Shown here: positions 32,268 to 39,103 of the stretch, in pieces
How positions within the stretch are numbered: position 1 is the stretch's first letter
Layout: each line of letters begins with the position of its first letter
NCBI GenBank assembly: GCA_964581605.1
Contig: CAZOPF010000045.1
Span: 1 to 43,935, forward strand
Length of the DNA: 43,935 nt
Source of the DNA: CAADGU01 sp964581605
GTDB taxonomy: Bacteria > Chloroflexota > Anaerolineae > Promineifilales > Promineifilaceae
Reading direction: 5' to 3'
Translations under genes and position numbers: made by a program
The notes under the pieces: model-generated
What the model saw: only the letters and a program-made list of their open reading frames with translations
What the model was told of the DNA's origin: nothing
Databases searched by the model: none

Positions 32268-34079
32268 TTATAATGATTGGATGACCATGTTGTTTAATTG
32301 CCGCCGTCGTTGGTCATCAACCTGGCTGTGGCTGCGCACTTCGATAACACGGGGGGCGCCATCTTGTAAGCTGTTTGCCAGCAGCTGGCGGAAGTGGGCA
32401 CGGCCGTCTGCCCGCACAAAATCCAGTCCAAACATCCGCGTCACTGGTTCAAAATCCAGGCCGTGTGGAGTCAGGAATAATTTGGTAAACGGTGGCTCGA
32501 TATTGGCAACGGGCAGTCGGTTGAAAATGCCACCGCCGTTATTGTGAAGCAGGACGATGACCAGCGGCGGGTGGCAGATAGCCGGTGGTCGGTTATTTCT
32601 GTCCACCGGCAACAACCCATTCAAATCATGGTAAAAAGTGATGTCGCCCAGAACGGCCACAAGCGGCTGCGAGCGTATGGTGTGGATACCTAATGCGGTG
32701 GAGAGGTTGCCATCTATGCCGCTGGCCCCGCGATTAGCATAAGCAAAGAGGGGCCTGGTTTGGGCACGGCCGTATTGATCTAAATGTCTTATAGGCGAGC
32801 TATTGCCCATAAACAGGGTGGCCTCCGGCGGCAACATGTTTACCACATCAGCCACAACTGCCCCATCGAAATAGGGATCGTAGAGATGTGCTTCCAGCAA
32901 TTGCCAGGCGCGATTTTCCATGTCGGTTACGGCCGTTACCCATTCCGTATTGTCCCGTTTTGGCAGGCGGCTGATGAGTTGCTGGCATACAGCTATCTCG
33001 TTTGCCTGGACAAAGTGTGTCGTGCGGTGGCTGTCATCGGCCCATATCCCATTTTCGCGGATGTGCAGCCGATAAGCAGGCGAAATGTGGTCCAGATACG
33101 CATTAAGCCATTTGGAAGTAGGCACTGCCCCAAATCGCAAAACTAATTGGGGTTCCGGCCAGGGCGGAGCGGTTTGCAGGTAAGTTTCGTATGCGCTGAG
33201 GACGGCCGTGTTTGCCACCCACGCCCCAAAACGTACCCCGGAAATGGGGTCGGCCAGAACAGGATACCCCACCTGCTGGGCCAAAGCCGACACTGCTGCC
33301 GGAAACCCCTCACCTGGGCAGCGCGGCCCACACACAATTAGCCCATGTGGATGTGCGTTTATGACATCGGCCACAAAATCAAGCTGCTCATCTGGCAGGG
33401 TGATGAGGCCACGTGTGATCGCGTGGCGCATAATGTGTGATGCGTGACCTGGAGTTTGGTGTTCGCTGCTCGCTGCCAACTGCTCACTTCCCCCCGGCTC
33501 TAACGGGGCCCCCGGCTCTAACGGGGCGCGGAAGGGGAAATTGACCTGCACAGGCCCTTTGGGCAGGCCATTTGCAGTGGCATAAGCACGAGTTGCCAGG
33601 GTGTGCAGGTGGCGCAGCACCACCGCTGGCGCATCCGTTTGAGGCACCGGCGCATCCACACTCCACAACACCTGATCCCCATAGATTTTCACCTGGTCTA
33701 TCGTCTGATTGGCACCACTATGGCGGAGTTCATGCGGGCGGTCGGCGGTGAGCGCCAGCAAGGGAATCTGGCTCATGCGTGCTTCGACAATGGCGGGCAA
33801 GAAGTTGGCGACGGCCGTGCCTGACGTACACACCAGCGCCACTGGCCGATCCAGCGCCACCGCCATCCCCAACGCATAAAACGCAGCGCTGCGTTCATCT
33901 AAATGCACAAAAACATCAAGGGCCGGATGGGCGCCAAAGGCCAATGCCAGCGGGGTAGAACGGGAACCAGGAGCAATAACAACGGCCGTCAGTCCTGCCC
34001 GCGCCAACCCCTCCACAAAAATTTGCGCCCACGTGATGTTGGGGTTTTCAAATAGTAAATCTTGCCCTCTCACCATCAT
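32268..34079 (-). CDS. menD: SEPHCHC synthase MenD, with repeat-derived linker insert
   Basis: A thiamine-diphosphate enzyme joining isochorismate and 2-oxoglutarate. The 603-residue product has the N-terminal PYR domain (VVIAPGSRSTPLALAFGAHP, DERSAAFYALGMA, TSGTAVANFLPAIVEA, LTADRPHELRHSGANQTIDQ), a central domain, and the ThDP site VLGDITFYHDLNGLL ... LLHNNGGGIFNRLP. After VNFPFR comes a duplicated hexapeptide APLEPG (18-bp tandem repeat, 33491-33526) and a 7-mer-derived stretch SEQLAASSEHQTPGHASH, between the PYR and middle domains. menF ends 22 bases upstream. Confidence 0.96.
   Translation of the reverse strand: MMVRGQDLLFENPNITWAQIFVEGLARAGLTAVVIAPGSRSTPLALAFGAHPALDVFVHLDERSAAFYALGMAVALDRPVALVCTSGTAVANFLPAIVEARMSQIPLLALTADRPHELRHSGANQTIDQVKIYGDQVLWSVDAPVPQTDAPAVVLRHLHTLATRAYATANGLPKGPVQVNFPFRAPLEPGAPLEPGGSEQLAASSEHQTPGHASHIMRHAITRGLITLPDEQLDFVADVINAHPHGLIVCGPRCPGEGFPAAVSALAQQVGYPVLADPISGVRFGAWVANTAVLSAYETYLQTAPPWPEPQLVLRFGAVPTSKWLNAYLDHISPAYRLHIRENGIWADDSHRTTHFVQANEIAVCQQLISRLPKRDNTEWVTAVTDMENRAWQLLEAHLYDPYFDGAVVADVVNMLPPEATLFMGNSSPIRHLDQYGRAQTRPLFAYANRGASGIDGNLSTALGIHTIRSQPLVAVLGDITFYHDLNGLLPVDRNNRPPAICHPPLVIVLLHNNGGGIFNRLPVANIEPPFTKLFLTPHGLDFEPVTRMFGLDFVRADGRAHFRQLLANSLQDGAPRVIEVRSHSQVDDQRRRQLNNMVIQSL
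33430..33532. repeat. in-frame repeat insertion inside menD (locus E)
   Basis: Minus-strand 7-mers GAGCAGT, TGGCAGC, GAGCAGC, GAACACC, followed by GTCACGC/ATCACAC-like units, next to an 18-bp tandem duplication (33491-33526). The GAGCAGT unit is shared with the hisF insert, and the GCATCAC text with the locus at 41061-41081. Confidence 0.75.
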
Positions 34080-34091
34080 CCAATCTTCCTC

Positions 34092-34122
34092 TACTCACCA
34101 TTTACCGTTCACCATCTGCAAT
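34092..34122. repeat. 7-mer units forming the menF stop region (locus F)
   Basis: Minus-strand units TGGTGAA, CGGTAAA, TGGTGAG, TAGAGGA span the menF stop codon (TAA at 34102-34104) and the gap to menD. Confidence 0.55.
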
Positions 34123-35517
34123 GCCCAACGCATTCAGCATGGGACGAAACTTCAACATTGTTTCATCCCACTCCTTCTGCGGCTGCGAATCAGCCACGAT
34201 GCCAGCCCCGGCATGAAGCCAGACCCGGCGGTGTTGGGCAATGGCGGAGCGGATACCCACCGCAAATGTACCATCCAGATGGCAATCCAGCCACCCCACC
34301 GGGGCGGCGTACCAGCCGCGTGGCACCGGCTCGGCCTGGGTGATGTATGGCAGTGCCAGATGGCGGGGTGTTCCGCCCAGAGCCGGTGTGGGATGCAAAA
34401 CTGCGACCATCGGTAAGACACCAGTGGGTTGGGGCAAACGGCCGTACACTGGCGTATACAAATGCTGGATATACCCCAACCGCAGTACAGCGGGGTGGTC
34501 TGGCATCTGCAATTCGGCTACCAACGGCATCAGCCGCCGCCGGATGGAGTCTGCCACAACAGCATGTTCATAGGCATCTTTTTGGCTGGCGAGCAGTTCT
34601 TGGGCTAACCGTTCATCTTCAACGGCCGTTTGCCCCCGGCGAATGGAACCGGCCAGGGACATAGTGTGCAGGTCACGGCCGTGTACCTGCACCAATAATT
34701 CCGGCGTGGCCCCATAAAAAGCATGATGGGGCCGAGGCTCAAACAAGAAACGGTAACAATCCGGGTACGCCTCGTGCAAGTACACCAACGCGCTATCCAC
34801 ATTTACTGGCCCCTCAAACCATAACTCACACACCCGTGAGAGAACAACTTTGTTGAAGGTACCGGCGCGCATCACGGCCGTAGCCCGTCCAATCATCTCC
34901 GCCCAGACAGCATAGGGCATGGGGTAATCCATCTGTTGCAGCGTTGCCTGGCGCCGGGCGGGAGGAGAGCCATTTTGCAGCAACGCCAGCCGCGCCACCA
35001 ACGCCTCGCGCAGCGACGCTTGCGCCTCAGCCACATCCTCCTCAGGTGTGAGCACCGCATTGATGGTCAGCCAGCCCTCCTCCCCTATCTGCACTAACTG
35101 ATAATGAGGCAAAACGAAGTGCGCCGGATGAAAAAAAGCCCAGGTGTTGTCAGGCACAAAATCATCGGCAAAGGCAAAGCCACCGAACAGCCGGGGAGCG
35201 GCCAGTGGCTGCCCGGCATCCTCAATCAGCGCACCTTGAAACAGCTTTTTAGCCTGCTGTTCAATAGATTGAAAACGCTCAACACCCCAGGCACGCAATT
35301 CGGCCGCCACGCCAAACCCGGCCAACGCCGCCTGTTCATGGGCCGCCTGCCAGAAAAAGCGTTCACGGCCGTAGGCATGATGCAAAAAGGTCACGGCCGT
35401 GACCCCTGGCGCTTCTATGGCCACAGTGACAAGCCGTAAGTGGTTATCGGCAATTAGCGGTTCATCCTCCCGTTGTGCAATCTCCCACGCGCCAACCCCT
35501 AATTCTCTAATCTCCAT
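34102..35517 (-). CDS. menF: isochorismate synthase
   Basis: A chorismate-using enzyme making isochorismate for menaquinone. The 471-residue product has an N-terminal half of low similarity and the conserved C-terminal chorismate-binding half: FNKVVLSRVCELWFEGP, RFLFEPRPHHAFYGATPELL, SLAGSIRRGQTAVEDE, VAVLHPTPALGGTPR, and VWLHAGAGIVADSQPQKEWDET. The order with menD and menB marks it as MenF rather than a siderophore or salicylate enzyme. The ATG at 35517 lies inside the last codons of the TetR gene (11-base overlap), in repeat-like text (gagatta, gagaatt). The frame extends upstream but only as shadow of TetR. Confidence 0.92.
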   Translation of the reverse strand: MEIRELGVGAWEIAQREDEPLIADNHLRLVTVAIEAPGVTAVTFLHHAYGRERFFWQAAHEQAALAGFGVAAELRAWGVERFQSIEQQAKKLFQGALIEDAGQPLAAPRLFGGFAFADDFVPDNTWAFFHPAHFVLPHYQLVQIGEEGWLTINAVLTPEEDVAEAQASLREALVARLALLQNGSPPARRQATLQQMDYPMPYAVWAEMIGRATAVMRAGTFNKVVLSRVCELWFEGPVNVDSALVYLHEAYPDCYRFLFEPRPHHAFYGATPELLVQVHGRDLHTMSLAGSIRRGQTAVEDERLAQELLASQKDAYEHAVVADSIRRRLMPLVAELQMPDHPAVLRLGYIQHLYTPVYGRLPQPTGVLPMVAVLHPTPALGGTPRHLALPYITQAEPVPRGWYAAPVGWLDCHLDGTFAVGIRSAIAQHRRVWLHAGAGIVADSQPQKEWDETMLKFRPMLNALGIADGER

Positions 35518-35519
35518 TC
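35490..35519. repeat. 7-mer units at the TetR stop / menF start (locus G)
   Basis: Minus-strand GAGATTA-GAGAATT-like units encode the first residues of MenF (MEIREL) and the TetR stop. Related to gattgga/gagattg units at 36131 and 41515. Confidence 0.4.
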
Positions 35520-36115
35520 TGTTCAAACCCCACACTCCGCAACAGCATCGGCAGCAGCGTCCCCATAATCTGCTCCGATTCCGGCTCGCCAGTGTATACC
35601 CAACGAATAATGACGCCATACATGGCCCCCATCCAGGCGTAGGCCACCACTTCCGTATCCACAGGGGGGATGTCGCCGATAGCAATGGCTTCCTGTAAAT
35701 ACGTTTCGATCAACCGGGCAAAACGGTCATTGATTTCATTGCGCTTATTCTCAAAGGCCGCCCCCAACCCCACCGCCTGCACCAGCAACAGTTTGGCCGG
35801 GCGGCGGTAACGGCCGAACGTATCCAGACAGGTCGCCAACGCCACCCGCACGCGAGCCATGCCCGCCTCTTCGTGGGTAATGGCTTCCGTTACCCGTCGT
35901 TCCAGCAGGTCGGCAAACTGGTCTACCAATGCCAAAAAGAGCCGCTCCTTGTTGGGGAAATGGAAATAGATCGCTCCTTTAGAAGTCTGCGCCTCTTCCA
36001 CAATTTCGTCCAGCCGGGCATCGTGATACCCCTTGCTGGCAAACACATCCAGCGCGGCATCCAGGATACGGGCTTTGGCGGCATCGGGGTTGGGGATGTT
36101 TATTGTTTCTTCCAT
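35507..36115 (-). CDS. TetR-family regulator heading the menaquinone cluster
   Basis: A 202-residue TetR regulator. Helix-turn-helix: ILDAALDVFASKGYHDARLD, then AQTSKGAIYFHFPNKERLFL. The C-terminal domain is helical (LLLVQAVGLGAAFENKRNEI, AYAWMGAMYGVIIRWVYTGE). It is the first gene of the TetR-menF-menD-menB run and overlaps menF by 11 bases, so it is very probably co-transcribed and could control quinone synthesis or itself. The ligand is unknown. Confidence 0.9.
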   Translation of the reverse strand: MEETINIPNPDAAKARILDAALDVFASKGYHDARLDEIVEEAQTSKGAIYFHFPNKERLFLALVDQFADLLERRVTEAITHEEAGMARVRVALATCLDTFGRYRRPAKLLLVQAVGLGAAFENKRNEINDRFARLIETYLQEAIAIGDIPPVDTEVVAYAWMGAMYGVIIRWVYTGEPESEQIMGTLLPMLLRSVGFEQNGD

Positions 36116-36130
36116 ATGGTCTTTGTGATT

Positions 36131-36162
36131 GGAGATTGAAGCTCAAGCAATCGCTAATCTCC
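36131..36162. repeat. short inverted repeat upstream of TetR (locus H)
   Basis: GGAGATT (36131-36137) is inverted as AATCTCC (36156-36162), and GATTG as CAATC inside it. It could be an operator for the TetR protein or another member of the 7-mer family. Confidence 0.4.
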
Positions 36163-36189
36163 ACTATCGCCTCCATTGTTTAATTCTCG

Positions 36190-36477
36190 CTATTTGGCCT
36201 GCTGCCTGGGTAAGATGACGATAAATGTGCGGCCCAGTCCGGGGGTGCTTGGGGCGGTGATACGGCCGTGATGCCTTTCCACAATGCGCCGGCAGATAGC
36301 CAGCCCGACGCCAGTGCCTTCATATGCGCTACGGCCGTGCAATCTTTGAAACATGCCAAAAATACGTTTACTATACTTTTCATCAAACCCAATGCCGTTA
36401 TCTTGCACGGCCAGCCGATTTTTCTCGGCGTCGGCAACTGGTGGATGTTTGAGAAAGGAAGCCAACCTGATGCGCAT
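36190..36477 (-). pseudogene. remnant of a histidine-kinase ATPase domain
   Basis: Only the second half of HATPase_c is present: VQDNGIGFDEKYSKRIFGMF (G1 box), RLHGRSAYEGTGVGLAICRR (G2 box) and the closing TFIVILP. The N-box, the HisKA domain and all sensor domains are missing. Upstream 36478-36600 shows no continuation. A frame of 95 codons is open, but the protein cannot be a working kinase, so it is called a truncated gene. Confidence 0.75.
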
Positions 36478-36621
36478 GACTACTCCACAAGCCAGAGTGA
36501 AAATGATTGACGGCCGTAAATGGTAAGCAGAATACGGCCGTGTCCACCCAATTCTACTCCATCTTCTCCTAATTCCCTGTACACTAGAGCTATCTTACCA
36601 AAACCATAAAGGTGATTGAAG

Positions 36622-37836
36622 ATGAATCATGATGTTTCAAGACAAGTTGCATGGTGGGCGCGAGAAGATTTGGGGTATGTGAACGGCCGTCTCCACTTTG
36701 ACGGCCGTGATCTTCTCGCCTTTGCCCACGCCGCCGGCACACCTACCTTTGTTTACAGCACGGCCCGTATGCACGCCAATTTAGAACGGTTGCATGGCGC
36801 TTTGGGGGATACGGCCGTGCCCTACCACATTTACTACGCCCTCAAAGCCAACCGCTTTTTGCCGCTGGTCAGCTTCCTACGCTTTAGCGGCTTGTGTGGC
36901 ATAGACGCCTGCTCGCCGGGCGAGGTGCGGCTGGCCCGGCAGGTTGGTTTTGCGGAGCAAGAGATCAGTTTTACGGGCACATCGCTGGCCAATGAAGACC
37001 TGGATATTTTGCAACGGCATCCCGGCGTATGGGTCAATCTGGACAGCATCAGCGCCATTCGCCGTTTTGGGGCACGCTGCCCCGGTCGGGACATTGGCCT
37101 GCGCATCAACCCGCAAATCGGCGCAGGTTACAATTCACTGTTGGAATATGCAGGCGAACAAACCACCAAGTTTGGCATCTACCAGGAGCAATTCCCCGAA
37201 GCGTTGGCCGTCGCTAACCAGTTTGGGCTGACGGTGAAAACATTACATTTCCACATCGGCTCTGGTTTCCAGCAGCGCCATTTACACAAGGTAGCCCAGG
37301 TATTGGCACAGGTGGACTGGTTTTTGGGGCAGTGTACGGCCGTGACCACCCTGGATGTTGGCGGTGGTTTGGGCGTGCCCCTGACGGCCGCTGATGAACC
37401 GCTCAATTTGGCGGAATGGGCGGGCATCCTGGCCGCTTATGCCCGCCCACGGGGGCTGACCATCTGCCTTGAGCCGGGCGATTATGTGGTCAAGGATGCC
37501 GGGGTGCTGCTGGTGCAGGTAAACACAGTGGAGCAAAAACGAGACAAGGTTTTTGTGGGGATCAATGCCGGGTTCGGCCTGCAAAACCTTCATGCTTACT
37601 ATCGGCTGCCTTTTGCCGTCGCCCCGCTGCTGGCCCCCACCACTCCTGGCCGCCAAACCGTGACCATTGCCGGGCACATCAACGAAGCCCTCGACCTGTT
37701 CGCCGAAAACATCTCCCTGCCTCCTTTGGCTGAAGGGGATTATCTGGCGATCCTCAACGTGGGCGGCTACGGCTCCGCCAACAGTTCCGCCCATTGCCTG
37801 CGGGGAGAGTTTGGCGAGTATTTGCTGGGCAATTGA
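36622..37836 (+). CDS. fold-type-III PLP decarboxylase (DAP/ornithine decarboxylase family)
   Basis: A 404-residue alanine-racemase-fold decarboxylase. The PLP lysine is K75 in IYYALKANRF; GIDACSPGEVRLA, TGTSLANEDLDIL, FHIGSGFQQRH, LDVGGGLGVPL and EPGDYVVKDAGVL are family blocks. At the active-site Cys position, where DAP decarboxylases have CESxD and ornithine/arginine types have CDGxD, it reads HINEALDLFAEN, so the substrate cannot be called as lysine synthesis; a specialised amino-acid or carboxy-polyamine substrate is possible. AAGGTG precedes the ATG. The stop (AATTGA) lies in an 8-mer array. Confidence 0.82.
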   Translation: MNHDVSRQVAWWAREDLGYVNGRLHFDGRDLLAFAHAAGTPTFVYSTARMHANLERLHGALGDTAVPYHIYYALKANRFLPLVSFLRFSGLCGIDACSPGEVRLARQVGFAEQEISFTGTSLANEDLDILQRHPGVWVNLDSISAIRRFGARCPGRDIGLRINPQIGAGYNSLLEYAGEQTTKFGIYQEQFPEALAVANQFGLTVKTLHFHIGSGFQQRHLHKVAQVLAQVDWFLGQCTAVTTLDVGGGLGVPLTAADEPLNLAEWAGILAAYARPRGLTICLEPGDYVVKDAGVLLVQVNTVEQKRDKVFVGINAGFGLQNLHAYYRLPFAVAPLLAPTTPGRQTVTIAGHINEALDLFAENISLPPLAEGDYLAILNVGGYGSANSSAHCLRGEFGEYLLGN

Positions 37837-37920
37837 GTAATTGAGTAATTGGGTAATTGGGTAATTGGGTAATTGGGGGATCGGGAGTTCAACGATTTAC
37901 TCCATCACTCCATCACTCCC
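37831..37920. repeat. 8-mer arrays aattgagt/aattgggt and atcactcc (locus I)
   Basis: Six units AATTGAGT, AATTGAGT, AATTGGGT, AATTGGGT, AATTGGGT, AATTGGGG start within the stop codon of the decarboxylase. After a short gap come TTTACTCC-ATCACTCC-ATCACTCC. The following Ada-like gene ends at 37929. Confidence 0.85.
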
Positions 37921-37928
37921 ACACCTGC

Positions 37929-38774
37929 TCACCCCATCCCCACATGCGCGGCTTCCCAGCCAATGAGTGCCTTTTTGCGGGTGCTGCCCCAATGATAATT
38001 GCCAAAGTGGCCGCTTTTTTGGATGACACGATGGCAAGGAATTAGGTAAGCGATAGGGTTATGCCCAACGGCCGTGCCCACCGCCCGTACTGCCTTCTCC
38101 TGCCCTGCCGCCTGCGCCAGGGTGCTATACGTCACCAACGCCCCCAGCGGCACACGCAATAAGGCCATCCATACTTGAATCTGAAAGTTGGTGCCCTTCA
38201 GGTAAATGGGCAACGGGGTTTGTCGTTCATCAGGAGAGAATATTTGGGTCACGGCCGTTTCCGTCCCAACCATATCTTCCACCAACCGCGCCTGAGGCCA
38301 GGCATGGGAAAGTGCCTCAAAGGCAGCGGCACGGCCGTTGCCGCTTACAAATGACAGGCCACAAATACCCCGTTCCGTCTCCGCCAGCAACGCCTCGCCA
38401 AAAAGGGTGGGGTGAAACCCATAACGAATGGTCAGCCCTGCGCCTCTGGCTTTGTATTCACCCGGCGTCACCGCTTCGTGCGTCACAAACAGATCATGCA
38501 GGCGACCCGGCCCGGAAAGCCCGGATGCAAATGCCGCCTCCAGCAAATTTTGTGATTCGTCCAATACCTGTTTGGCGTGTTGAATCGTCAGGTATTGCAC
38601 AAACCGTTTAGGGCTAATGCCCGCCCAGCGGCTAAACAACCGTTGGAAATGATACTCGCTCAACCCCACAGACGCAGCCACGTCCGCCAACGCCGGCTGG
38701 TGCTGGTAATTTTCTTCCAGGTAATGGATAGCTTTTTCAATCAATTGGTAATCAGTCATTGCTTCAGCATACAT
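37929..38774 (-). CDS. AraC-type regulator fused to O6-alkylguanine-DNA alkyltransferase (Ada-like)
   Basis: A 281-residue bifunctional protein. Residues 10-110 are an AraC double helix-turn-helix (LADVAASVGLSEYHFQRLFS, GISPKRFVQYLTIQHAKQVL); residues 115-281 are the methylated-DNA-protein-cysteine methyltransferase, with the acceptor C247 in IPCHRVI and the preceding VGHNPIAYL. The N-terminal zinc (methylphosphotriester) domain of E. coli Ada is absent, so induction by that route is not expected. It complements AlkC as a second alkylation-repair gene. GGAGG lies 9 bases upstream of the ATG. Confidence 0.93.
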   Translation of the reverse strand: MYAEAMTDYQLIEKAIHYLEENYQHQPALADVAASVGLSEYHFQRLFSRWAGISPKRFVQYLTIQHAKQVLDESQNLLEAAFASGLSGPGRLHDLFVTHEAVTPGEYKARGAGLTIRYGFHPTLFGEALLAETERGICGLSFVSGNGRAAAFEALSHAWPQARLVEDMVGTETAVTQIFSPDERQTPLPIYLKGTNFQIQVWMALLRVPLGALVTYSTLAQAAGQEKAVRAVGTAVGHNPIAYLIPCHRVIQKSGHFGNYHWGSTRKKALIGWEAAHVGMG

Positions 38775-38799
38775 GAGTGGAATCCTCCGGTTACAATTC

Positions 38800-38832
38800 A
38801 GACATCCGATTTCTCAAAGAAATCGGATGTCT
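38800..38832. repeat. perfect 15-bp hairpin with 3-base loop
   Basis: AGACATCCGATTTCT (38800-38814), loop CAA, then its exact complement AGAAATCGGATGTCT (38818-38832). It lies 26 bases upstream of the Ada-like gene. No T-run follows on the plus strand, so it looks like a palindromic repeat or leader element rather than a standard terminator. Confidence 0.85.
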
Positions 38833-38939
38833 TGTTAATCTCCACTAACTGTAACAGAGCCGCTTCCCATTCTCCACCCGATTCTTGCGATAGGATGCGG
38901 TTCGGACGGCTTTCGGACGGCCGTAGCCTACACTGCCGG

Positions 38940-39012
38940 TAATTATGTAATTGGTAATTGGGTAATTGAGACCTCAATTACTCAATTACTCAGTTACTCA
39001 ATTACCCAATTA
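38940..39012. repeat. inverted pair of 8-mer arrays (locus J)
   Basis: Left arm: GTAATTGG-TAATTGGG-TAATTGAG. Centre: ACC. Right arm: TCAATTAC repeated with variants up to TCAATTACCCAATTA. The two arms are complementary, giving a long imperfect cruciform. Confidence 0.85.
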
Positions 39013-39103
39013 GACAAATAGCTGATTCATTGACAACCCGTTCATTACAGATGAAAATTTGTCATGTGATTTGACAAAGCACCACATTCTGACAGGAGAT
39101 ACC

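Larger units (their letters stand above)
38775..39103. other. 329-bp intergenic region with hairpin and inverted 8-mer arrays
   Basis: No coding capacity was recognised. It contains the Ada ribosome-binding site, the 15-bp hairpin (38800-38832), one ACGGCCGT (38917-38924), the inverted 8-mer arrays (38940-39012) and an A/T-rich stretch ending in the GGAG ribosome-binding site of the next gene. Confidence 0.7.
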
